From an uncultured Bacilli bacterium (GTDB taxonomy: Bacteria > Bacillota_I > Bacilli_A > RF39 > UBA660): 20,161 bases of DNA. The notes beneath the pieces are model-generated. The model did not search any database. It saw nothing but the letters and a program-made list of their open reading frames with translations, and was not told where the DNA came from. Each line of letters opens with the position of its first letter. Position 1 is the first letter of the stretch. Both the position numbers and the translations under genes were made by a program. The stretch spans positions 1-20,161 of the forward strand of contig CAKOMC010000025.1 of assembly GCA_934096535.1 (NCBI GenBank), in the 5' to 3' direction. Below, piece after piece: positions 14,766 to 20,161 of this stretch.

Positions 14766-16310
14766 TTAATCATTGTCAATTCTATACGGGTCTTCCATTG
14801 TACCAGTTCCTTGTAACATAAGTCCAGGTCTTAGATTTAAAACTGCGCGTGCACCGTAGTTAGCATCGATACGGCTGCCTGCAAGGGAACCAGTATTGCT
14901 CTGATGAAGTCCACCGCAACCATCGTTAACACCGAAGAAGCTGCTTGGCGACATAAACCATTCATATTGGCCTGTATATAGATAAAATTTTGAATTGCCC
15001 GAACTGCTGCCCCCGCCGCCTGCTAACCAGAATTCGTCTGCGGTTAATAATCCGATTGGATATTTTAAGGCGCCATTGCCATTAGTTGTATCTCTTACAG
15101 TAAAAGCATCATTCCTTTGCGGACATGTTAATAATGTTTTTCTTGTAAAACTCCATCTATAATTGGCAAAATCTTTTCCTGCTCCTGTACCAGAATCTAT
15201 ACTTCTATCATTACAAAACAAATTATCGGCTAAATATTGTTCATATTCAGTACTTCTAATATTTTTTTCGTACCAATTATCTAAATATTTTTTTATTGTT
15301 GAATCATTTATATTAGCATGAGTTTCTGTATAAGTTGATGAATTTGGTGTTCCATACATATAACCAACATAAGTATTATCATCATAATTACTGTTAAATG
15401 CTGTAGTTCCAATGTGTCTGTCATTACTAGATTCACCATTGGCATGAGCTACTGTTCCATCATAAATAATACGCATTGAACCATCGCCATTAACTCTGAC
15501 GATACGCCAATATTTACTGGCAAATAAAACATAGTTATTATCTACAGTACCACGATAATAATAACTTGTTCCATAAGCATCAGGTGCACTACATAAATAG
15601 CCATTTGTTGATTCGCCGTCTGGCCAAGCTATTGAACCATCTTCACTTACAGTTGGACACTTACCTGTAATATCTAATTGTGCAATTATCTTTTCGTTAA
15701 TCGATACTTGCTTGCTATCTAGATTTAAATTAATATTATATGACTTTCCTTGTTGTGCATTTTGATTCCCTTGGTTAGCATATTCTACTACTAAATAATA
15801 TTTAGTTTCTGTCTTCGGATAAACAATTATATTTTTAAAACTTTTTTTTGAACTGCCTATTAACTCTAAAGTTGCACTACTAGGAATATTACATGATGAA
15901 TCTTCGTAATACTGACCATTTACATGTTTTTGCGTAGATGTACAAGTAATTTCTTCGGTTGATTTATATAACTTCCAGGTTACATCATTACTAAATACCC
16001 CTAAATTAGGCATTACTTTAATTGAGGCCTCGGTTGGCTGGGCATTTTTAGCACCTTCACCTCTTATGGTAAATGCTTTTACTTCTTTATGACCAGGCAA
16101 TACGCCATCAAAAGCTACAGTTTTACTCTTAATATCCATTACGACATTAGTAGTGCTTGCTGATGTTACATTGTTATTCCCATTTTCCGGATTTTTTACC
16201 TGAAAATTTGCTACATAATAAGCATAAGAGATACCTACTCCAATTAACCCCACTAAACATACTGCTGTTAATGCTAATAGCAGTTGGTTCTTATTAATCT
16301 TTTCTTTCAT
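14766..16310 (-). CDS. Large surface protein with TasA/camelysin-like N-terminus and C-terminal lectin-like module
   Basis: 514 residues. The N-terminus has a SipW-type signal or anchor (about 9-31, ending GISYAYYVANF). A beta-sandwich follows with the family pattern VLPGHKEVKAFTIRGEGAK (about 68-86) and YYLVVEYANQG (about 171-181). The second half (about 245-514) holds YYYRGTVDNNY, YWRIVRVNGDGSMRIIY, LDNWYEKNI, IGLLTADEFWLAGG (419-432), EWFMSPSSFF and RAVLNLRP (488-495), ending GTGTMEDPYRIDND. The 'W-x-IV ... LNxW ... LLTADE ... RxVLNLRP' order resembles DUF6273/sulfatase-modifying-type folds; this is inference. About 80 residues near the end (417-496) are coded by DNA of about 48% GC, much higher than the surroundings. 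The gene begins 90 bases from a possible invertible segment. AGAGG precedes the ATG. Confidence 0.75.
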   Translation of the reverse strand: MKEKINKNQLLLALTAVCLVGLIGVGISYAYYVANFQVKNPENGNNNVTSASTTNVVMDIKSKTVAFDGVLPGHKEVKAFTIRGEGAKNAQPTEASIKVMPNLGVFSNDVTWKLYKSTEEITCTSTQKHVNGQYYEDSSCNIPSSATLELIGSSKKSFKNIIVYPKTETKYYLVVEYANQGNQNAQQGKSYNINLNLDSKQVSINEKIIAQLDITGKCPTVSEDGSIAWPDGESTNGYLCSAPDAYGTSYYYRGTVDNNYVLFASKYWRIVRVNGDGSMRIIYDGTVAHANGESSNDRHIGTTAFNSNYDDNTYVGYMYGTPNSSTYTETHANINDSTIKKYLDNWYEKNIRSTEYEQYLADNLFCNDRSIDSGTGAGKDFANYRWSFTRKTLLTCPQRNDAFTVRDTTNGNGALKYPIGLLTADEFWLAGGGGSSSGNSKFYLYTGQYEWFMSPSSFFGVNDGCGGLHQSNTGSLAGSRIDANYGARAVLNLRPGLMLQGTGTMEDPYRIDND

Positions 16311-16400
16311 TTTAAACCTCTACTACATTATTTCCCATTAAAAATAATTAACACCAATAATCAACAGGTCTCTAGAATAACCGTTTACACACTTTACATT

Positions 16401-16427
16401 TTTCATAGAGTTAAATACTCTATGAAA
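16401..16427 (+). repeat. 27-bp palindrome, left copy (inverted-repeat pair)
   Basis: Arms TTTCATAGAGT and ACTCTATGAAA (11 bp, perfect) surround the asymmetric five-base centre TAAAT. The right copy at 16665-16691 has the same arms with centre ATTTA, so it is the exact reverse complement. Similarity stops at the edges of the 27 bases. Confidence 0.95.
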
Positions 16428-16480
16428 CCGTATTTTCGTATCTTATTTTTAATTTATATATTAACTATAACACATAATTG

Positions 16481-16496
16481 CCTATATTGCTATAGG
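16481..16496. repeat. Small perfect palindrome inside the segment
   Basis: CCTATA and TATAGG around the centre TTGC, 6-bp stem. Confidence 0.6.
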
Positions 16497-16524
16497 TAAA
16501 AAGTTAAAATTTTTGTTAATTGTG

Positions 16525-16542
16525 GTCAAATTTCTCGTCAAA
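16525..16542 (+). repeat. 18-bp repeat, copy A
   Basis: GTCAAATTTCTCGTCAAA: two GTCAAA boxes exactly 12 bases apart. Copy B at 16617-16634 differs at only three central positions. Weak similarity continues for about 30 bases to a shared CTAGG. Confidence 0.75.
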
Positions 16543-16577
16543 ATTTTATGTAAAGTTACTAGATATTTCCTAGGTTT

Positions 16578-16599
16578 AAGAGCATAAAGCTCTTTTTAT
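16578..16599 (+). terminator. Rightward terminator inside the segment
   Basis: AAGAGC and GCTCTT close the loop ATAAA, followed by TTTATTTTT on the plus strand. The reverse direction has no T-run, so it works rightward only. No plus-strand gene precedes it. Confidence 0.6.
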
Positions 16600-16605
16600 T
16601 TTTAA

Positions 16606-16633
16606 AATCTATTCTAGTCAAATTTATGGTCAA
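16606..16633 (-). promoter_or_regulatory. Leftward promoter candidate for the large surface gene
   Basis: TTGACC (-35, 5 of 6) and TAGATT (-10, 4 of 6) on the minus strand, 16 bases apart. The -35 lies within repeat copy B. The transcript would have a long leader (about 290 bases) that includes the left palindrome. Confidence 0.35.
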
Positions 16634-16634
16634 A
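16617..16634 (+). repeat. 18-bp repeat, copy B
   Basis: GTCAAATTTATGGTCAAA, same direction as copy A and 92 bases away, again with two GTCAAA boxes 12 bases apart. Confidence 0.75.
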
Positions 16635-16664
16635 TAGGTTACAAAGCCAGTATTCATCTAGGGT

Positions 16665-16691
16665 TTTCATAGAGTATTTAACTCTATGAAA
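16665..16691 (-). repeat. 27-bp palindrome, right copy (inverted-repeat pair)
   Basis: Arms TTTCATAGAGT and ACTCTATGAAA with centre ATTTA; exact reverse complement of the left copy. On the plus strand TTTTTATTT follows, so this copy might also act as a terminator. Confidence 0.95.
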
Positions 16692-16736
16692 TTTTTATTT
16701 AAAATATATTTTACCCAAAGTCCAATATTTTATACT

Positions 16737-16761
16737 AAAAAAAGCAGGTTTCCCTACTTTT
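16737..16761 (-). terminator. Terminator of the ackA-nrnA operon
   Basis: On the minus strand AAAAGTAGG and CCTGCTTTT form a 9-bp stem (one G-U pair) around GAAA, followed by seven T residues. The TAG stop of nrnA is inside the stem. Confidence 0.9.
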
Positions 16762-17707
16762 CTTCTTTACAAACTTCATCTAAGTCTTTTATTAAATTAT
16801 CAATATCTTCTTCATTAGGAGTTCTAACGCCACTAGCAAAAGCATGACCACCGCCATTATACTTAGCAGCAATCTCATTAATAACTGGACCTCTACTACG
16901 AATATTTACTTTAAATATTTTATTTTTAGTATCATAAGATATAAAAGCCCAAACTTTAATTTCTTTAATAAAGTTAAAGTTATTAACCATATTACTAGCT
17001 GTGCCACTATCAACGCCAAATTTTTCTATTAATTCATTATCTATTTTAATATAAGCAAAACCATTTTCCGTAAGAATTAGATTTTCGGCTAAATAACCTT
17101 GGAATCTAATTTCATTAATTGGTCTTTCATATAACTTAACATATAATTTGGAAAAATCTAAATTAGTTTCTTCTATTAAACGACTTACTAACTTAAAAGT
17201 TTTAGCAGTAGTATAGGGAAGCAAGAATCTATCACTATCGGATACAATTCCACAAAATAAGTTTTCGGCTACATGTAAAGGCATTTTTAACTTTGTATTA
17301 AATATTAATTCGGTAACTAATTGAGCGGCTGAACAACTAGTGGTATCCACCAGTTCAACATCCCCCATTTTATCTTCAAATGGATGGTGATCGATTTTTA
17401 TAACCTCACTATACTTACTAAAAGTTATTCCATCAATCCGATAGATATTAGGAACATCAACCACAATTAATAACGGATTAACTAATTCATCTTCATTTAT
17501 TTTATCTAAAGTTCCATAAGTCTTAAAACGAGCTACACTACTACCAACAGCATAAACTTTCTTATTAGGAAAAGTCTCTCTAATACTATCTCTTAGAGCA
17601 ATCTCGGTAGTTACCGCATCAGGATCCGGTCCAATATGTCTAGCAACTACAATTGTGTCATATTTTTTTATCTTTTGATATATCTTTTTATATATTGGAT
17701 TTACCAC
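16754..17707 (-). CDS. nrnA: DHH/DHHA1 phosphoesterase NrnA (nanoRNase / pAp phosphatase)
   Basis: Members of this family degrade the last 2-5 nucleotides of RNA, remove pAp left by sulfur metabolism, and in some species hydrolyse linear dinucleotides from c-di-NMP turnover. At 317 residues it has the usual length. The metal-binding DHH domain shows RHIGPDPDA (23-31), a VVDVP strand (82-86), the signature DHH (106-108) and GIVSDSDRF (153-161). The DHHA1 domain shows RSRGPVINEIAAKYNGGGH, with GGGH at 285-288. The start is a GTG, preceded by CAGGAG at seven bases. It follows ackA by 14 bases and ends in a strong terminator that overlaps its own stop codon. A specific substrate cannot be told from sequence; a role with the GGDEF enzyme is only a thought. 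Confidence 0.92.
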   Translation of the reverse strand: MVNPIYKKIYQKIKKYDTIVVARHIGPDPDAVTTEIALRDSIRETFPNKKVYAVGSSVARFKTYGTLDKINEDELVNPLLIVVDVPNIYRIDGITFSKYSEVIKIDHHPFEDKMGDVELVDTTSCSAAQLVTELIFNTKLKMPLHVAENLFCGIVSDSDRFLLPYTTAKTFKLVSRLIEETNLDFSKLYVKLYERPINEIRFQGYLAENLILTENGFAYIKIDNELIEKFGVDSGTASNMVNNFNFIKEIKVWAFISYDTKNKIFKVNIRSRGPVINEIAAKYNGGGHAFASGVRTPNEEDIDNLIKDLDEVCKEEK

Positions 17708-17721
17708 AAAAATACTCCTGA

Positions 17722-18909
17722 CTAATTATTAAGAAAACTATATGTATCTCTAGCAATCATAACTTCTTCATCAGTTGGTATAACATAAATAGGCACTGAT
17801 GAGTTAACAGAAGAAATAATGCCTTCTTTGCCAAATCTAGTGGCTTCATTTTTTTCACGGTCAATCTTAATACCTAAAGCCCCTAATCTATCAACAATCA
17901 TACGACGAACATGAGCAGAGTTTTCCCCAACGCCAGCGGTAAATACTAACATATCACAGCCACCTAGTTCTACATAATATTGAGCTATATATTTAACAAT
18001 AGAATTTACTAATAAGTGATGTGCTAAAATAGCCTTATGATTACCATTACTAATTTGAGCCTCAATATCTCTAAAATCACTAGAAATACCACTGATACCT
18101 AACATACCACTCTTCTTATTTAAAATCTTATCTACTTCTTCTAAAGACATACCAGTCTCTTTCATAATATAAGGAATAATAGAATAATCGATATCACCAC
18201 AACGAGACCCCATTACAATACCTGCATTAGGAGTAAAGCCCATAGTTGTATCAATACATTTACCATCTCTTACTGCTGAAATAGAACCACCTGAGCCAAT
18301 ATGACAAACAATTACATTACAATACTTACGATCAAGTATTTCCGATGCTCTTTCAGATATATATTTATGACTTAAACCATGGAAACCATATTTTCTAATA
18401 CCATACTTTTCATACCATTCATAAGGAACAGGATAAATATATTGATCTTCATCCATTGTTTGATGAAAGGCTGTATCAAAACATCCTACTTGCAAAGCAT
18501 TAGGAATAGCCTTTTGGAAAGCCTCTACGCCCATAATATTAGCAGGATTATGTAAAGGGGCAAGAGGAATAAGTTTTCTTAATTGTTCCATAACATCTTC
18601 ATCAATAATTACAGACTTATTATACTTATCTCCCCCATGTACTAGGCGATGTCCTACTCCTTTAATCTCATCTAAATTTTTAATAACTCCCTTTTCTAAA
18701 AGAGTCTTAAGTAAAATATCTACAGCAACACTATGATCTTTTAATTCTGCTTGATATTCTTCTTTTTTACCATTTTGTTTAATTGTATAAATACCATCAT
18801 TAATTCCAATTCTTTCAAATATTCCTGAAATTAATACTTTAGCCTCTGGCATTTCATATAATTGAAATTTTAAAGAACTACTACCGGCATTTACTGATAA
18901 TATTTTCAT
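17722..18909 (-). CDS. ackA: Acetate kinase
   Basis: Catalyses acetyl phosphate + ADP to acetate + ATP, the last step of the Pta-AckA overflow pathway and an ATP source in fermenters. The 395-residue protein shows all family motifs: LSVNAGSSSLKF at the start (Asn7), GHRLVHGGDKY, CFDTAFHQTM, GFHGLSHKYIS with the catalytic His, HIGSGGSISAVRDGKCIDT, TMGFTPNAGIVMGSRCGDID, and FTAGVGENSAHVRR near the end. The ATG at 18909 matches the usual N-terminus and has AGAGGTGG before it; the longer frame would begin with GTG. A perfect TATAAT lies at 18928-18933, so it may have its own promoter. Phosphotransacetylase is not in the window. nrnA follows as the second gene. Confidence 0.97.
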   Translation of the reverse strand: MKILSVNAGSSSLKFQLYEMPEAKVLISGIFERIGINDGIYTIKQNGKKEEYQAELKDHSVAVDILLKTLLEKGVIKNLDEIKGVGHRLVHGGDKYNKSVIIDEDVMEQLRKLIPLAPLHNPANIMGVEAFQKAIPNALQVGCFDTAFHQTMDEDQYIYPVPYEWYEKYGIRKYGFHGLSHKYISERASEILDRKYCNVIVCHIGSGGSISAVRDGKCIDTTMGFTPNAGIVMGSRCGDIDYSIIPYIMKETGMSLEEVDKILNKKSGMLGISGISSDFRDIEAQISNGNHKAILAHHLLVNSIVKYIAQYYVELGGCDMLVFTAGVGENSAHVRRMIVDRLGALGIKIDREKNEATRFGKEGIISSVNSSVPIYVIPTDEEVMIARDTYSFLNN

Positions 18910-18953
18910 TTTTTCCACCTCTAGTCCATTATACTAAAGTTTAGAAATAATAT

Positions 18954-19148
18954 CTATCTTTTAATAGTAAAAAAATCTTTATTTACAATATTTTTCGGTC
19001 TATAAGCCTGCATTTCTAGTGCTTCTTCATCTATATGGGTATTATCAAAATTATATCCATACTCATTTATAGTATCACTATATCTTTTTTTTAAATCATC
19101 TAAATAAATAAACTCTCTTGTTTTATTTTTACTATATTTTATTTGCAT
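18954..19148 (-). CDS. Small hypothetical protein
   Basis: 64 residues, charged and soluble, with no membrane segment and no known motif: MQIKYSKNKTREFIYLDD, then KKRYSDTINEYGYNF, then a basic end (FFTIKR). Three Tyr residues lie in the central third. A GGTGATA ribosome site stands before the ATG and the frame is closed 44 bases before ackA. I do not recognise it. It could be a real small gene or a chance frame; the ribosome site tips the balance slightly. Confidence 0.5.
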   Translation of the reverse strand: MQIKYSKNKTREFIYLDDLKKRYSDTINEYGYNFDNTHIDEEALEMQAYRPKNIVNKDFFTIKR

Positions 19149-19191
19149 ATTATCACCACTATTAGTATGTTAATAATTTCTATTTTCATAC

Positions 19192-19217
19192 AAAAAAAGC
19201 AGGAATATATCCTACTT
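19192..19217 (-). terminator. Terminator after the broken gene
   Basis: On the minus strand AAGTAGGA and TCCTGCTT form an 8-bp stem (one G-U pair) around a TATAT loop, followed by seven T residues. The stop codon of the broken gene overlaps the stem. Confidence 0.85.
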
Positions 19218-19879
19218 AATCTTCATATCGCATTAAACTATAATCTGTACTGCCAAAACCAGTAAATTCTTCATCAGGCATATAGTATATTCTAAGTTTT
19301 GTATTTGCTAAAACTGGATAAATAGCTTTTAATTTTTGTAAATCAGTACCATTAGTTTCATTTGCTACATATTTTAAAAGAAAACTTTCTTTAATTCCAA
19401 ACTTATTTAAAACTTCTTGATAAGTTAATTCTTTATCACTGTCTATATCATAATAATAAACATCTACATCTGAAGAACAGTTCCACGAAAGAAATAATTT
19501 TCTGTTGAAATAGATATAAATATAACATTATTTAATACAGTATATGTATAATTAACATCTAAACTTATTGGATCAATATCATCACCATTATTTTGATATA
19601 ACATATTAATAATACCATTATAATCTTTTAGTATTTTTTTATTTAAATCATCAGCAGTTGGTGGTGTTATATTAATTTTAGGTAAATTAACATTTCTAAC
19701 TTTTTTTCTGGTTCACCTGTTTCTTTTCCACATTTTGCTGTTGACCAATCTAATTCTTTAAAACCAGTAAATGCAAGTCCTACATAATTCAAATCAACAG
19801 AATCATATGTTCTTTTTGTTGCTTCACTATTTTTATCAAATAATTTAATATTATTATTCATATCATCACATTTTTCCAT
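19216..19879 (-). pseudogene. Broken gene, two frameshifts; possible DUF3298/RsiV-like beta-alpha domain
   Basis: Three frames join into one coherent protein of about 220 residues. Part 1 (from the ATG at 19879) runs to about 19705, ending CGKETGEPEKK. A run of seven A's follows; one more A would restore the frame (KVRNVNLPKINITPPTADD). Part 2 runs to a TAG at 19464 and includes LDVNYTYTVLNNVIFISIS. A second shift near 19490 leads into part 3 (WNCSSDVDVYYYDIDSDKE ... LRIYYMPDEEFTGFG), which ends at 19216. The 'strand-then-YYDIDSDKELTYQEVLNKF' layout recalls DUF3298/RsiV domains; this is weak. No ribosome site or signal peptide is seen, so the 5' end may also be lost. Sequencing error at the A-run is possible for the first break. 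Confidence 0.65.
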
Positions 19880-19923
19880 ATGTTTTAGGTATCAATTATC
19901 ACATTTTCCCGGTTTTATAAAAG

Positions 19924-19945
19924 AAAAAACACCAATAAAGGTGCT
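19924..19945 (-). terminator. Terminator of the gene at the right edge
   Basis: On the minus strand AGCACC and GGTGTT enclose a TTTATT loop (6 bp, one G-U pair) and continue into a T-run, a few bases after the stop codon of the partial gene. Confidence 0.75.
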
Positions 19946-19951
19946 TAAATA

Positions 19952-20161
19952 CTATAAAATATCAGCAAAGTCTGGGTTTTCTTCTTCTGGTTTTACCGTA
20001 ATAACTTCCCTGTTTTTAATACAAGTATGAATCATATCTTTATAATTAATTAACTCTTCATACAGATAACACTTACTCAAAACCGGATTAATTACCGGAT
20101 GTTTAGGCACAAAAATCGTACAACAATCTTCAAATGGTAAAATAGAAGTTTCATAAGTACC
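19952..20161 (-). CDS. 3' end of an unidentified gene (partial)
   Basis: The last 69 codons of a minus-strand gene whose start lies beyond the window. The visible part begins GTYETSILPFEDCCTIFVPK and ends EEENPDFADIL. It has three Cys and an acidic tail, and no membrane segment. The frame is open throughout and ends in TAG just before a good terminator, so it is a real gene end. I cannot assign a family from this fragment. Confidence 0.65.
   Translation of the reverse strand, partial: GTYETSILPFEDCCTIFVPKHPVINPVLSKCYLYEELINYKDMIHTCIKNREVITVKPEEENPDFADIL

Larger units (their letters stand above)
16428..16664. other. Candidate invertible segment (237 bp)
   Basis: The DNA between the two inverted palindromes. 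In the present orientation it carries a promoter-like sequence pointing left at the large surface gene, and a terminator pointing right. Size, inverted flanks and position match known invertible promoters, but inversion is not shown by one sequence. No recombinase is in the window. Confidence 0.4.
16311..16753. other. 443-base non-coding region upstream of the large surface gene
   Basis: No convincing gene; the single plus-strand reading frame here crosses the palindrome and has no ribosome site. The region holds two inverted 27-bp palindromes, a small hairpin, two 18-bp repeats, a rightward terminator, a leftward promoter candidate and the nrnA terminator. Between the left palindrome and the surface gene (16311-16400) I see only the leader and an AGAGG ribosome site, with no strong promoter. 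Confidence 0.7.

Noticed and set aside
16284..16499. 71-codon plus-strand frame upstream of the large surface gene
   Set aside because: It runs through the left 27-bp palindrome and the surface gene's start, has no ribosome site, and its product has a random AT-rich composition.
16401..16691. Reading the palindrome pair as a CRISPR remnant
   Set aside because: Only two copies, in inverted orientation and 237 bp apart; CRISPR repeats are direct, with spacers of about 30-40 bases.

Overview
The window looks like chromosome from a low-GC, Gram-positive, spore-forming Firmicute, probably an uncultured gut lineage of the Bacilli/Erysipelotrichia or RF39-like kind. Lineage is inference. The supports are the strongly AT-biased DNA, a full-length SpoIVA, a CotF-like coat protein, EzrA, a sortase-type C-terminus and many U-tract terminators. 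TGA is used as a stop (the LiaF-like gene) and TGG codes Trp, so the genetic code is standard and not the mycoplasma one.

Layout. (1) 1-4613: a double-HTH regulator (+) converges on a membrane GGDEF diguanylate cyclase (-) at a shared bidirectional terminator. To its right, on the minus strand, der (EngA GTPase), a LiaF-like membrane protein and a DUF4097-like protein follow one good promoter. (2) 4698-6479: two tandem paralogous prepilin-like genes. (3) 6655-9501: spore-related block with a CotF-like coat protein and a small helical partner, then hup (HU), then spoIVA. (4) 9463-10391: an unknown helical gene (+), a one-TM small protein (-) and tRNA-His(GUG) with its own promoter and terminator; the last two are driven by overlapping divergent promoters. 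(5) 10370-16310: a sortase-anchored surface protein, ezrA, and two surface proteins with a TasA/camelysin-like N-terminus and a common C-terminal module. (6) 16311-16753: a 443-base non-coding region. (7) 16737-19148: ackA, nrnA and a small unknown gene. (8) 19192-20161: a gene broken by two frameshifts, and the 3' end of another gene at the edge.

The best candidate for something new is in (6). Two exact copies of a 27-bp palindrome, with 11-bp arms and a 5-bp asymmetric centre, lie in inverted orientation 237 bp apart. They sit directly upstream of the large surface-protein gene. A leftward promoter-like sequence, a pair of 18-bp repeats, a small hairpin and a rightward terminator lie between them. 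This layout fits an invertible promoter (phase switch) controlling a surface protein. A MITE-like element or a pair of operators are alternatives. No recombinase is present in the window.

How the genes fit together: the block mixes envelope and division functions (EzrA, LiaF-like, pilins, surface proteins) with sporulation (SpoIVA, coat proteins), housekeeping (Der, HU, AckA, NrnA, tRNA-His) and signalling (GGDEF, HTH). Nearly all genes are on the minus strand in short operons separated by clear intrinsic terminators.
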